DNA of 64,000 nucleotides from an uncultured Tropicimonas sp. (GCA_947497945.1 CANMIP010000015.1:1-64000); one strand, 5' to 3'; positions 8,376 through 17,699 are shown, counted from the first letter of the stretch. Notes: generated by a model not told the origin, from the letters alone. Numbers and translations: made by a program.

Positions 8376-8829
8376 AGTGGCGAGGATGCCCTCCTTGCCC
8401 TGTGACCCGACCTTGCTGTCCAAGGCCTGTTCTTTCGGCCTGCTGGCAGCCGCGGTGGCTGTCACAGCGGCGATGATGGTTGCGACACCCTGCGCCGCCG
8501 AGACCGGGAAAGCGTTCTTCCAGACCAATTGCGCCAGCTGCCACGGGGATCATGCGCGTGGCGATGGCAAGATGGCGGCGCTGCTCGACACGGAGGTCGC
8601 CGACCTGACGAAACTGGCCAGGACCAATGGCGGCACATTTCCGACGGCCCGCGTGATCCGCCGGATCGATGGGAGCGAGCTGGTCGAGAGCCATGGCAAG
8701 CCCAAGCCGATCTGGACGAAACGGCTCCGGACGAACAGCCCGACCCTGGTCTCCACCGATATGGGCGAGCTTGAGGTCGCCCCCGCGGTCGCGGACCTCA
8801 TCCTCTGGCTGGAATCCATCCAGAGATAG
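8335..8829 (+). CDS. Monoheme class I cytochrome c
   Basis: The 164-residue product has a signal peptide (hydrophobic LLAAAVAVTAAMMVATPCAA, cleavage near CAA/ETG) and one heme motif, CASCH, at 66-70, followed by GDHARGDGKMAALL. The fold pattern ARTNGGTFPTARVIRRIDG and a terminal DLILWLESIQR are those of a common Rhodobacteraceae periplasmic cytochrome. In the relatives I recall, the loop after the IDG segment holds a Met heme ligand (PMP-type); here the matching place reads HGKPKPIW, so that Met seems replaced by Lys. The start at 8335 is set by AAGGAGG six bases upstream; an ATG at 8329 overlaps that site. It overlaps the barrel gene by 41 bases, so the three cytochrome genes are probably translated together. 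Confidence 0.85.
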   Translation: MTHIARRCSKSASEVARMPSLPCDPTLLSKACSFGLLAAAVAVTAAMMVATPCAAETGKAFFQTNCASCHGDHARGDGKMAALLDTEVADLTKLARTNGGTFPTARVIRRIDGSELVESHGKPKPIWTKRLRTNSPTLVSTDMGELEVAPAVADLILWLESIQR

Positions 8830-8928
8830 CTTCGAGTGTGGAGGATCGGCCTGACTGGATCCGTGGACCTGCCGAGGACGCAAACCAGGCGAACATGGAA
8901 TGGTCGCACGCGCGATGAACGCGGCGGG

Positions 8929-9504
8929 TCAGCCCTTGGTATTTACGTGAATCCAACGGCTTGGCGTTGAAGGATCCTGCATGCGCAGGAATGTATAGCC
9001 GGTCCGGTCCCACGGGCGGACAGCGTCCGTAAGGTTGTCGATGACGAAATCGCCAGTATCGGTGCGAAAGACCAGCACAGCGTGTGGCCCGCCGCGCCTG
9101 TCCAGAACGGTCGTCAGCAAGAGGCGTTCCGGCGCGATGCCACGGGAAATCAGATGCTGCTTCTTCAGCAGGGCGAGATCTTCGCAATCACCGCCGCGTT
9201 GCGACGGCAGGGTCCAGAAATCCTCGACCCGGTATTGCCGGTCATCCGAGATCGATGGCGTCGAATGGTTGACCAGCCGACTCACCGTCTTCGCATGACG
9301 GAGCCCCTCCCCGCTCACCGGCATCCGTTTGCCGCTGCGCGAGCAGGCCCAGCTGTAATCCGAACACAAGGAGGCCGCCGCTTGCGGCACCGAGGCATGC
9401 CCCCGATTGGGAAGATAGGAGGAGGCGAGACCGCCTTGCGTCGTCAAGACGTTGAATGCCAATGCGATCACGGACAGCACAGACGCCCTGCCGATCTTCG
9501 TCAT
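8929..9504 (-). CDS. LapG-like periplasmic cysteine protease (BTLCP family)
   Basis: The 191-residue protein has an export signal (hydrophobic VLSVIALAFNVLTTQGGLAS) and the bacterial transglutaminase-like cysteine protease fold. The catalytic triad is visible as Cys107 in RGGDCEDLALLK, His141 in GGPHAVLVF and Asp156 in FVIDNLTD. Family members such as LapG cut the N-terminal retention module of large surface adhesins, and are held in check by a c-di-GMP-binding membrane protein (LapD). The start at 9504 has GCGGAGCAAG just upstream. The gene converges on the cytochrome operon and is near two large putative type I secreted proteins, which are possible substrates. No LapD gene is in the window. 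Family assignment is strong; the substrate is inferred. Confidence 0.85.
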   Translation of the reverse strand: MTKIGRASVLSVIALAFNVLTTQGGLASSYLPNRGHASVPQAAASLCSDYSWACSRSGKRMPVSGEGLRHAKTVSRLVNHSTPSISDDRQYRVEDFWTLPSQRGGDCEDLALLKKQHLISRGIAPERLLLTTVLDRRGGPHAVLVFRTDTGDFVIDNLTDAVRPWDRTGYTFLRMQDPSTPSRWIHVNTKG

Positions 9505-10083
9505 CTTGCTCCGCGGAATGCCAGCCCTGGCCTTTCCCTTGTCGTCCTTCGTGCCGGTCAATTGATCTGCCCCGATTTGCTCTTGTCTGCGATATTGGTT
9601 TTGCGACTTGATAGCGGTTCGGCCAACAATCGGCAAAAACAGAATTCGCAAGCCCCTGCTTGCTGGGCCTTTCCGGCGGATTTCTGCCAAGAATGGCAAG
9701 TCGAGCTCCGAATGTCCGGTGTCGCCCCCGACGGGAGCGCCTGATTGCCCAGGACGAGGTTGCCGCATCGCCAGAATCGACCCTGTTTGTTGCAAGTCCA
9801 GAAGTGACACCTGACAAAAAGACAGGTACAAAAATACACATGTAGAATATACAATTAAAACTGCCTTGAGTGGGCATTAGGAAATATTCCAGCTAGATAG
9901 ATGAGTTATGGATGGCTTTCATCCAGCTTCCTCGTCGGTAAGCACATTATTTTTGATCTATCTTAAAGAAATATTCGGCACGAGCCCATGACCGGCGGTT
10001 GTGGGTCTATTTTTGTGTGGGGGCCCACAGGAACTGTCCCACGCGTGCGAACGGTGGGCGTTTACATAAAGGGGGGGCTAATT
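9505..10083. other. Divergent intergenic region
   Basis: This 579-base region separates the LapG-like gene and the small acidic exported protein, so it should hold two divergent promoters. It becomes AT-rich near 9830-9990. I cannot place reliable -35/-10 boxes, and no RNA gene is recognised. The ribosome site for the next gene is an extended G-run at about 10072-10078. Confidence 0.4.
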
Positions 10084-10704
10084 ATGAAAGCCAGTAAGCT
10101 TGTCCGTAGCCCGGCATGTGCGATGCTTCTTTTTGCAATGGTTGCACCTGCTGGCGCGGTAGCCGAGTCGCCCTTTGACAAATGCACGATTGCTTTCGGG
10201 AGCGCCGCGATCGATCAGGGGCGCGCTTCGGAGCTGTGCAACTGCAAGGGGATAACGCGTGGCTTGGTTCAGCACATCCAGCGGCGGAACGATTTCGTCG
10301 ATTTGCTGGATGAGTTCAGCACGTCCTGCGCGGGTCTCGGAAACGTCCTGGGCGATGTTCCAACGGCATCCGTCCTGGACAGAAGCGGGGGAGGAAGCCG
10401 CATGGCTGCCGATCCTGGCGGGGACGAAGAGGACTATCGCCGGGAGCGCAAGTCGCGCACCCAGGTCGAGGAAGAGCCCGAACCCGAGCCCCCGGTTGCC
10501 GAAGAGCCCAAGCCTGTGATCCCGGTTGTGGAAGAGCCCGAGCCGGAAGATCCGCCTGACGGCGATGACGATCACGGTGACGGCGACGACCATGGTGACG
10601 GTGACGACCATGGTGGCAGCAACCAGAACAGGGAACGTGAGCAGAACCAGCAGGGCAAAGGCCATGATAGCCCGATCCTGCTGCCGCAAGGCGCTGCGAA
10701 GTAA
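10084..10704 (+). CDS. Exported small acidic protein with a His/Asp/Gly-rich tail
   Basis: The 206-residue product has a signal peptide (MKASKLVRSPACAMLLFAMV, cleavage near AVA/ESP). A short globular part follows with cysteines in DKCTIAF and ELCNCKG and one more near STSCAGLG, which could form disulfides. The second half is low complexity: Glu/Pro repeats (VEEEPEPEPPVAEEP type) and then a DDHGDGDDHGDGDDHGG segment, a composition able to bind metal ions. The C-terminus is basic-polar (REREQNQQGKG). The start is set by a G-rich ribosome site six bases upstream. I know no family function. It lies between the cytochrome/protease genes and the 1201-residue secreted protein, so it may belong to the same surface system. 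Confidence 0.65.
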   Translation: MKASKLVRSPACAMLLFAMVAPAGAVAESPFDKCTIAFGSAAIDQGRASELCNCKGITRGLVQHIQRRNDFVDLLDEFSTSCAGLGNVLGDVPTASVLDRSGGGSRMAADPGGDEEDYRRERKSRTQVEEEPEPEPPVAEEPKPVIPVVEEPEPEDPPDGDDDHGDGDDHGDGDDHGGSNQNREREQNQQGKGHDSPILLPQGAAK

Positions 10705-11224
10705 GGCTGACGCATAGCCAGGTTCCCGAGAGTGGAATTTCCAGGCCGGCCCGACATGCTCGGGCCGGACGCGGGGATATTGCCGGAATTCAGTCGGCAC
10801 GACCGAGAAATCGCGTCTGAAACTGATTGTGCCCCGGCTTCGATCTCCAATCAAAGCAGCGTTTGAAGGAGGCTCCGTGGTCGGCGATCGCGGCATTGCA
10901 ACTCTTTTTGCAAATGCCCTGGGTCCGAATTCCGATTGATCAGAGACAAGGTGTTCATTCTCCTGGTCGATCCGGAGGCGGACCTGTACCGGAAATCGCC
11001 CGTTTCAGGGCGAATGCGCAAATCCACAGACCGATTTCAGACGGATGCAAGGCGGAATTGGCGAGGGGGGGAGAGAACGGATCGAGGGATTGAGGACATT
11101 TGAAAGAAAATGGCAGGCCTTGATGTACGAGGCTTTGCCTGTGTTGGTCATGGAAGGGTGAACGGGCTTTTTCGATCGTTATTTCAAGCCAGGCAGATCT
11201 TCCAATTTCCTAAAGGGGTAGGAA
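10705..11224. other. Intergenic region upstream of the large secreted protein
   Basis: These 520 bases contain a strong hairpin just after the acidic protein gene (10746-10768) and the ribosome site of the next gene (AAAGGGGTAGGAA). No convincing gene is seen on either strand. Confidence 0.4.
10746..10768 (+). terminator. Hairpin downstream of the acidic exported protein
   Basis: A perfect 9-base stem, CCGGCCCGA and TCGGGCCGG, encloses the loop CATGC, 42 bases after the stop codon. No T-run follows, so it may act as a 3'-end stabiliser or a Rho-assisted terminator rather than a classical intrinsic one. Confidence 0.4.
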
Positions 11225-14200
11225 ATGGCAAATCTTCAGCAACTATTCACAACAGTTTTCGGCCAGCTTCGGACCGGTAATCTTGCCGGCTCGAACTTGA
11301 TCGGTGGCGGAGCAACAGACGGTTATGCCGAAGACGGATCCAGCAAGGGTCTTTCGGAGCGCGTGGGGTCCGGGAACGCCCGGCACGGGGCGGCCAAAGC
11401 AGACGAAATTCTCGGTCCTTCGGGAGCGACAAGCGAGCCACGGACCGACGGTTCCGATCTGTCGGCGGTATCCCCGACATCGGATCTCTGGAGTTCGGTC
11501 ACGAGCCTGGCAGGCCAGATTTCTGCCTCCGGCTTCGGTGACGGCGGCAATCCGGATGGCGGCGGCGGCACCGGCTCTGGCTTTGGTGATGGCGGCAACC
11601 CGGATGGCGGCAGCGGCACCGGCTCTGGCTTTGGTGACGGCGGCAACCCGGATGGCGGCGGCACCGGCACTGGCTTTGGTGACGGCGGCAACCCGGATGG
11701 CGGCACCGGCACCGGCTCTGGCTTTGGTGATGGCGGCAACCCGGATGGCGGCGGCACCGGCACTGGCTTTGGTGACGGCGGCAACCCGGATGGCGGCACC
11801 GGCAGCGGCAGCGGCTTTGGTGATGGCGGCAACCCGGATGGCGGCACCGGCGACGGCAGTGGCGACGGCGATGGCGATGGCGATGGAAAGGCCGAAGCCC
11901 CCAACCCACCCGATGTTCTGTTGCAGGATCCCGCAACCGCAACCTATGTCTCCGACCTTTACAAGTTCTCTGTGGACGACATCACGGTGACCTTTGACGG
12001 CCAGACCATCGGGACCACGCCCGAGAGCCTGGACCTCACCACCTCCAAGACCGTCGATGGCGTGACGATGAATCCGATCGACAGTGAGTTCGGTTTCTAT
12101 GTCACCGATTTCATCGGCGCGCAGGACAAGGTGCTGGACGGTGATTTCGGCGAAGGCTGGGCCGGCATGTCGGCGGATGGCGAGACGCTCTATGTCTCCA
12201 ATTCGACAACCGACAAGTTCTCGGTACCTGCGACCCTGGGGACCTGGCTCGAAGGTATTGGCGGTAGCTTCGTCAAGGCATCGAGCGAGCATTACACCGT
12301 GATGCAGGACATCCTGTCCGACCAGAAATATCCCGGCGACACGAGCGGGTATTACCAGCTCGACGACGATCTCCGGATCATCGACTACCGCACCGGGGAA
12401 GATGGCATGCCGGTGGACGAAACCGGGGCGCCGAGCACCTCGCTGGTCGAAGACATCATGCATGACTTCTACGTGAAGGAACTCGTGGAGGCGCTGGAGG
12501 AAGGGGCGGGCCTCGAGGCTCCGGTCACACTCTACAAGGACTTCGATCGCGACGGCGTCGAGGAGGCCTATTACGCCTTCATGGACGATGTCGAAATCGA
12601 CGGCACCATGCGCAACGTGGTGACCGTGGATATCGACATGGACGGTGTCGCCGATTACTGGGATGGCGAGCTCAACGGATTCGGGACCTACGGCATCGCC
12701 GATGTCCTGAAGCCGAACGAGAGCTCGATCATCGAGGATATCGCCTATGGCGACGATTATTCGGTCACGCTGAAGGATGACGGCAAGCTGCTCTATCGCT
12801 GGGGCAACGCGATCAAGCGTCCGAACGATGTGCGGATCGATACCAAGATCGAGCTCCCCGACGCCTGGACCGACGACGCCAATGAAGACGGCGTTGCCGA
12901 CCTCTTCCTCGTCACGGCAGCCGAGTTCGTGGTCAATCACACGGTGACCAACAACCCCAACGACCAGATCCGGCCTGAGGATTTCGAGAACGAGGCCGCG
13001 ATCGGGGTGCTGCCGAGCTACGAGGTCAATGAGCTGGGCCAGTGGGTCTCGACCGATGACTACTATGCGGGCGACGGGAGCTTCTATCCCGCCGGCACGG
13101 TGTTGCGCGATCCTGCCCTTGCAGAACTGGCACAGGGCAGCACCGCACCGGTGATCGGTTCGGTCCAGGAAGTGGTCGACATGACGGAGGAAATGCGGAC
13201 TGTCGCCTACCAAGATGGCTATGAATTCGAGAACCCGGTCGCGTTCGCCCTGATGAGTTGCTGCGACGTAGACGCCTCGGCGGTTCGCTTCACTGATGTT
13301 GCTTCGGCAAGCGCGACCTTCTTCATCGAGGAGCCGGAAGTGTGTGACGGGATCCACGACGTTGCGGAGACCGTGTCGCTCGTGACCTTCGAAGAGGGCT
13401 GCTGGGATCTGGCCAATGGCCGGCTCGAGGTTGGCACCGTCGAGACGAACATGCTTGCCGCGAACGGCTTCGTGTCCGTCAGCTTCGAAGAGGCCTTCGA
13501 CGAGGCGCCGACCATCCTGTTGCAGGTCCAGACCTATAACGGCGAGGACTGGGTCGTGATGCGTGCCTGCAACGTGACCGAAACAGGCTTCGATCTGGCG
13601 ATGCAGGAGATCGAGAATCAGGATCTCCTTGCTGGAACGGATGTCCATGTTGACGAGGTCATCGGCTGGGCCGCGATCGATGCCAGCACGGCCTCCGGGC
13701 TGGTGGAGTTTGGCGACATCACGGCGCAGGTCTTCGAGACCGGTGAAATCGTGACGCATGTGCCGACCGACTTCACTCTCGACGCAGCCGTCGGAACGGA
13801 CCCGTTGATCGCCGCTTCGGTCACGACCTATATCGGCGACAACCCCGTGGCGCTGAAACTCGCGGAGCTGACTGTGGACTCCGACGACATTGCGACAGCC
13901 TGCTTCTTCCTCCAGGAAGAGCAAAGCAAGGACGTCGAACTCGCGCATGTTCCCGAGAACGTCACGGGCATCGCCTTCAGCGAGGCCGGGCTGCTCTACT
14001 CCGCGACTTACGAGCAGAGCATGCTGTCGACGATCGGCGCGATGTCTGCGGACCTCACGGACGGCTTCACCAACGCCTGGTACACGACCATGGACCGGGA
14101 GCCGTTCATGGCCGATATCGATCCGGAAACCGGGGAATACGATGTCGGACCACGTTGGCGGTTGCAGCCCACCAAATACGGGCAGGACCTTCCCAGCGTC

Positions 14201-14830
14201 GTCATCCCGCAGGATCCGAGCGAGGCCCCGCCGGTGCAGAGCGGCGAGGCACAATATTCGCTCGGGGCGGACACCACGACGGTCCTCAACCTTCTCGACT
14301 GGAACGGCGTCTCGCCGCTCGCGTTGAGCTCCGGCTGGATCGCCGATGCCGGCACGGTCTCGGATAACGGCGTCAACATGACCGAGGATTTCGACGTCGC
14401 CTTCTATATCAAGGGCGACCAGAAACCCGTCGCGCTTTACGACGCGCAATTGGTCATGACCTATGAGGAGGTCGAAATCCACGATGCCGGCACCGCAATC
14501 TCGGGAAGCCTTGAAGCGGATGTCCTTGTCGGTATGGGGAATAACAGCTTCGACCTGGGCGCGGATGATGGCTTCATCGACCTGGCCGTGTTCGGCTACG
14601 GTGCGAGCGATGTCACCGGGCTTGGCTTCAACACCGTCGAGGGCTTCGCCTATGACGAGGACTTCGTTGGCCTGATCGGGTTCGATCTCGATCCGGACAA
14701 CTACAATGTCCACCTGACGCAGGAAGTGTCGGCCGATGACGATCTGATGCTCAGCTATGACGGCATCCATTTCGCCACGCTCTTCGATGTCACCGAGATG
14801 CTCGAAGCCGACGCCTTCTACTTTGCATAG
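11225..14830 (+). CDS. 1201-residue secreted multidomain protein with Gly-rich repeats and lectin-like modules
   Basis: There is no N-terminal signal peptide. Residues 103 to about 215 are seven tandem copies of [11 protein letters not shown] plus a Gly/Thr/Ser spacer, then a GDGDGDGDG run. A unique domain follows with EF-hand-like loops (DFDRDGVEE near 440, [11 protein letters not shown] near 470, [11 protein letters not shown] near 556). About residues 660-922 hold two to three modules resembling H-type-lectin-like repeats of exoproteins (for example [19 protein letters not shown]). The unique domain seems to resume at [12 protein letters not shown] (about 949), so the modules look inserted. 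The end ([16 protein letters not shown], about 1093 onward, final DAFYFA) is RTX-like. This suits a calcium-dependent type I substrate at the surface. Function is unknown. The ribosome site GGGGTAGGAA precedes ATG. Confidence 0.7.
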   Translation: MANLQQLFTTVFGQLRTGNLAGSNLIGGGATDGYAEDGSSKGLSERVGSGNARHGAAKADEILGPSGATSEPRTDGSDLSAVSPTSDLWSSVTSLAGQISASGFGDGGNPDGGGGTGSGFGDGGNPDGGSGTGSGFGDGGNPDGGGTGTGFGDGGNPDGGTGTGSGFGDGGNPDGGGTGTGFGDGGNPDGGTGSGSGFGDGGNPDGGTGDGSGDGDGDGDGKAEAPNPPDVLLQDPATATYVSDLYKFSVDDITVTFDGQTIGTTPESLDLTTSKTVDGVTMNPIDSEFGFYVTDFIGAQDKVLDGDFGEGWAGMSADGETLYVSNSTTDKFSVPATLGTWLEGIGGSFVKASSEHYTVMQDILSDQKYPGDTSGYYQLDDDLRIIDYRTGEDGMPVDETGAPSTSLVEDIMHDFYVKELVEALEEGAGLEAPVTLYKDFDRDGVEEAYYAFMDDVEIDGTMRNVVTVDIDMDGVADYWDGELNGFGTYGIADVLKPNESSIIEDIAYGDDYSVTLKDDGKLLYRWGNAIKRPNDVRIDTKIELPDAWTDDANEDGVADLFLVTAAEFVVNHTVTNNPNDQIRPEDFENEAAIGVLPSYEVNELGQWVSTDDYYAGDGSFYPAGTVLRDPALAELAQGSTAPVIGSVQEVVDMTEEMRTVAYQDGYEFENPVAFALMSCCDVDASAVRFTDVASASATFFIEEPEVCDGIHDVAETVSLVTFEEGCWDLANGRLEVGTVETNMLAANGFVSVSFEEAFDEAPTILLQVQTYNGEDWVVMRACNVTETGFDLAMQEIENQDLLAGTDVHVDEVIGWAAIDASTASGLVEFGDITAQVFETGEIVTHVPTDFTLDAAVGTDPLIAASVTTYIGDNPVALKLAELTVDSDDIATACFFLQEEQSKDVELAHVPENVTGIAFSEAGLLYSATYEQSMLSTIGAMSADLTDGFTNAWYTTMDREPFMADIDPETGEYDVGPRWRLQPTKYGQDLPSVVIPQDPSEAPPVQSGEAQYSLGADTTTVLNLLDWNGVSPLALSSGWIADAGTVSDNGVNMTEDFDVAFYIKGDQKPVALYDAQLVMTYEEVEIHDAGTAISGSLEADVLVGMGNNSFDLGADDGFIDLAVFGYGASDVTGLGFNTVEGFAYDEDFVGLIGFDLDPDNYNVHLTQEVSADDDLMLSYDGIHFATLFDVTEMLEADAFYFA
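11531..11860 (+). repeat. Seven tandem 45/48-base repeats inside the large secreted protein
   Basis: The unit encodes [11 protein letters not shown] plus 4-5 small residues, and copy lengths alternate 48, 48, 45, 48, 45, 48 bases with a last copy running into a GD-rich segment. Copies 2-7 are nearly identical at the DNA level, differing mainly at GAT/GAC and in the spacer, which points to recent duplication or slippage. Each copy carries Asp and Asn residues compatible with calcium binding. Confidence 0.85.
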
Positions 14831-14855
14831 GGCAAGGTTGCAGGTGGCCAACAAT

Positions 14856-14877
14856 TGCCGGGCCGACAGGCCCGGCA
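14856..14877 (+). terminator. Hairpin after the large secreted protein gene
   Basis: A 9-base perfect stem, TGCCGGGCC and GGCCCGGCA, has a GACA loop and lies 25 bases after the stop codon. It has no T-run, so its termination strength is uncertain. Confidence 0.4.
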
Positions 14878-15016
14878 GTCCAGGGGACGCAATGACGAGA
14901 TCACTGCGAAATGCGAGCGGGCCGGATCTGCCGAGAACGGCATCGTCCCCACTCACGCCATGATGCCGAAGTGCCCCTCCGCAGCAGATCTACGCCTCCG
15001 GGTTTCGTAGTGCCAG

Positions 15017-15054
15017 GGGACGCGCCGGTTACCGGCGCGCCCCCGATTTCTTTT
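15017..15054 (+). terminator. Intrinsic terminator
   Basis: GGGG-A-CGCGCCGGT pairs with ACCGGCGCG-CCCC across a minimal loop and is followed by a T-rich tract (GATTTCTTTT). It lies about 190 bases after the large secreted protein gene and would stop plus-strand transcription before the convergent lactonase operon. Confidence 0.6.
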
Positions 15055-15298
15055 CGGATCCGGATCACATCGATGGCCCGAGAGCAGGCCGCGACGAGCG
15101 TGACTCCCGCCCCGGACCATGTGTCAGTGAATTGGGAAACCGCTTCACGTCAGCACACTGATCGCCGGAACTGAGAACACCATCCCGGAGAAACATCGAA
15201 GACTGTCTCACCGGACGGGCCACAGCGCGGCAACCGGAGGTTTCACCGCCGAGCGAAGCCTCATATGCGGTCGTCTCTCAGCCTGTCGCCGTCAGGTC

Positions 15299-16186
15299 TC
15301 ACAATCCGCCGACCCGGTGAACCGGACTGCCACCGACATCCAGCTGGATGGCATGCAGTCCGCCGGCGCCCGGATACCGGGCCAGCTCGTCCGGATCGAG
15401 AAACCGCCTCTGATCCGTCACGAAAAGCGTCCGGTTGCCTCTCCCGCCAATGACAGTCGAGGTCGGCCGCTGGACCGGAACGCGCAGGGAGCCAAGTCTT
15501 CGACCGGACGGCGCGACACGAAGGATCTCCCCGCGCCCGACAATGGCAATCCAGAAATTCCCGTCCGCATCCATGCAGGCGCCGTCGGGGCTGCCGTCAC
15601 CGGCAAGGCGCAGGATCTCACGCGCGCCGGTCACGTCGCCGCTGACGGGATCCGTCTCGAGCAGTTCGATCCTTTTGCGGCCGGTATCCGCAAAGAGCAG
15701 CGAGCGGCCATTGCCGCAGGGAACAATCGCGTTGGGTATCAGAACGTTGTCCCGAACCGCAGTGATATCGCCCCCCGGGTCCCGCCGGAACAGCTTCCCG
15801 ATGGCCTGGCCGGTATGTGTCATGTCCATCGAACCGAACCAGAGGCGCCCGCGGGAATCGGGCTTGCCGTCATTGAGGCGCACGGTGGGGCGGTCGGCCT
15901 CGGTGTCGCTGACCTGTTCCCATACCCCGCGATCCGGAGCGAAGGTCCAGAGGCCATTCTCCAGCCCGAGCACCAGCCGCCCGCTATCGGCCAGCGCAAC
16001 GAAGCCCGGTTGGGACGGAACCGGCACCGCCGTGCTGCCGCCGTCTTCGGTGGTTCGAAGCAGCTTCTGGGCCTGGATGTCGATCCACCAGAGGCAGTCC
16101 CGCGTCTCGTCCCAGAGCGGCGACTTGCCGGTGATGGCCATGGGCTGGGCGACCAGCCTGACATCGGGTTCTGGCATCGTGAGCAT
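15299..16186 (-). CDS. SMP-30/gluconolactonase-like hydrolase
   Basis: The 295-residue protein is a six-bladed beta-propeller of the SMP-30/gluconolactonase/LRE family. Such enzymes open sugar lactones using one divalent metal ion. Visible signatures are GKSPLWDETRDCLWWIDI with the metal-binding Glu/Asp region, VRLNDGKPDSRGRLWFGSMD in the middle, and DGACMDADGNFWIAIV, whose Asp is the expected catalytic residue area. No signal peptide is present, so it is cytoplasmic. It is the last gene of the sulfatase/tctCBA operon and begins 12 bases after the tctA stop. A sugar acid lactone formed downstream of the imported compound is a reasonable substrate, by inference. A second ATG three codons in is an alternative start. 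Confidence 0.85.
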   Translation of the reverse strand: MLTMPEPDVRLVAQPMAITGKSPLWDETRDCLWWIDIQAQKLLRTTEDGGSTAVPVPSQPGFVALADSGRLVLGLENGLWTFAPDRGVWEQVSDTEADRPTVRLNDGKPDSRGRLWFGSMDMTHTGQAIGKLFRRDPGGDITAVRDNVLIPNAIVPCGNGRSLLFADTGRKRIELLETDPVSGDVTGAREILRLAGDGSPDGACMDADGNFWIAIVGRGEILRVAPSGRRLGSLRVPVQRPTSTVIGGRGNRTLFVTDQRRFLDPDELARYPGAGGLHAIQLDVGGSPVHRVGGL

Positions 16187-16198
16187 CGCCGGTGCCAG

Positions 16199-17698
16199 CT
16201 ATGCGGCCCGGGCCGCCAGCAGGCGCCCCTTCATCCGGCGGGGCAGGATCGCCCAGAGGATCACGATGAGGTCGATCACCAGGATCGTCATCGCGATGGG
16301 ACGTTCGGCAAAGATCGTCAGCCCGTCCTGGCTGAGAAGCAGCGAACGGCGCAGGTTTCCTTCCGCAATCGGGCCGAGGATGATGCCGATGACGATGGGC
16401 GAGAGCGGATACTCGAACTTGCGCAACACGTAGCCGACAATCCCGAAGATGAAGGCGAACCAGAGATCGTAGACCGAGGACTGGATGGCATAGACGCCGA
16501 TCACCGACATCAGCAGCACCGTCGGCACGAGATATTGCCTGCGCAGTTTCAGCACCGAAACGAAGAGCGGCGTCAGCAGGATGCCGAGCACGAAGAGGAA
16601 GACATTGGCCAGCAGGTAGGCGAGGAAGACGCCGCCGACCACGTCGCCGGAGAAGGTGAAGAGCTGCGGCCCCGGCTGCAGGCCGAGCAGCAGCAGCGCG
16701 CCCATGAGCACCGCGCAGGCCGCGTCGCCCGGGATGGCGAGCGCCAATGTCGGGATCAGCGCGCCGCCACAGCAGGCATTGTTGGCCGATTCCGTCGCCA
16801 CCACGCCCCCCACGGCGCCCTTGCCATATTCCTCCTCCGGCCCGGCCTGTGCCTTTGCGATCGCATAGGCGGTGAAGGAGGCGATGATGCCGGACGCCCC
16901 AGGCAGCGCGCCGAAGAAGGTGCCAATGGTGGAGGAGCGCAGCAGGTTCCAGCGGTGCCGCAATGTCATGAAGAGCGACCGGAAGGAAACCTTGACGTTC
17001 AGCACGTCCGGCTTGGCCGACAGCTTGCCCTCCTCGATCTGGAACGCCGCTTCGGAGAGGGCGAAAAGCCCGACCACGACAGCGACGATGTGGATCCCGC
17101 CGAACAGGTTGTGATTGTCGAAGGTGAAACGGAGCACGTTCGACATCGGATCGGTGCCGACAAGCGCGATCAGGATGCCCAGGCAACCGGTCATCAGCCC
17201 CTTCACGGTGCTCTCGGACGAGACGACGGCGATGGACATCAGCCCGGTGACCGCCAGCGCGAAATACTCGGGCGGGCCGAAATTCACGGCAACCCGCGCC
17301 AGCATCGGCGCGAAGAAAATCAGGATCACACCGCCGAACATTCCGCCAATGGCGGAGGCCGCGATGGCAACGCCGATCGCATCCCCCGCGCGCCCGGCCT
17401 TGGCCATCGGGTAGCCGTCGAGCAGCGTTGCCGCAGCGAGCGGCGTGCCCGGAATGCGCAGCAGGATCGCGGAGACCGCGCCGCCACAAGAGCCCCCCAC
17501 ATAGATGGCGATCAGCATCCCCATGCCGGCCACGGGCGGCAGGTAAAAGGCAGCGGGCAGAAGCAGGATGATCCCCATCAGCGGCCCGAGCCCCGGCAGG
17601 GCCCCGACCAGCAGGCCGCCGGCGCAGCCAAGCGCGACAAGGATGATGACAAGGGGGGAGGCGATGAGCCCCGCGCCGGAGATCAGCAGGTCGAACAT
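16199..17698 (-). CDS. tctA: TctA-family large permease subunit of a tripartite tricarboxylate transporter
   Basis: The 499-residue product is a polytopic membrane protein with about 11-12 hydrophobic segments. It has the TctA signatures GALPGLGPLMGIILLLPAAF near the N-terminus and GALPGASGIIASFTAYAIAK in the middle, the paired Gly-rich hairpin motifs of the family. With TctB it forms the inner-membrane channel that imports a carboxylate delivered by the periplasmic TctC, driven by an ion gradient. Length is standard. Its ATG lies one base after the tctB stop, showing close translational linkage. It is flanked by tctB and the lactonase in the same operon. The substrate of this copy is not predictable from sequence. 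Confidence 0.93.
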   Translation of the reverse strand: MFDLLISGAGLIASPLVIILVALGCAGGLLVGALPGLGPLMGIILLLPAAFYLPPVAGMGMLIAIYVGGSCGGAVSAILLRIPGTPLAAATLLDGYPMAKAGRAGDAIGVAIAASAIGGMFGGVILIFFAPMLARVAVNFGPPEYFALAVTGLMSIAVVSSESTVKGLMTGCLGILIALVGTDPMSNVLRFTFDNHNLFGGIHIVAVVVGLFALSEAAFQIEEGKLSAKPDVLNVKVSFRSLFMTLRHRWNLLRSSTIGTFFGALPGASGIIASFTAYAIAKAQAGPEEEYGKGAVGGVVATESANNACCGGALIPTLALAIPGDAACAVLMGALLLLGLQPGPQLFTFSGDVVGGVFLAYLLANVFLFVLGILLTPLFVSVLKLRRQYLVPTVLLMSVIGVYAIQSSVYDLWFAFIFGIVGYVLRKFEYPLSPIVIGIILGPIAEGNLRRSLLLSQDGLTIFAERPIAMTILVIDLIVILWAILPRRMKGRLLAARAA

Positions 17699-17699
17699 C

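Larger units (their letters stand above)
14831..15298. other. Convergent intergenic region
   Basis: This region lies between the large secreted protein and the end of the lactonase operon. It holds two hairpins, at 14856-14877 and 15017-15054. No gene is supported on either strand. Confidence 0.45.

Noticed and set aside
11531-11860. The tandem repeats considered as a CRISPR array
   Set aside because: Units are contiguous, without unique spacers, and translate in frame into a Gly-rich protein segment; no cas genes are present.
11243-14956. A 1237-codon open frame on the minus strand opposite the large secreted protein
   Set aside because: It mirrors the plus-strand gene, is His/Arg/Val-rich in the manner of GC-rich antisense frames, and has no domains or ribosome site. 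The plus-strand product has recognisable modules and a good start.
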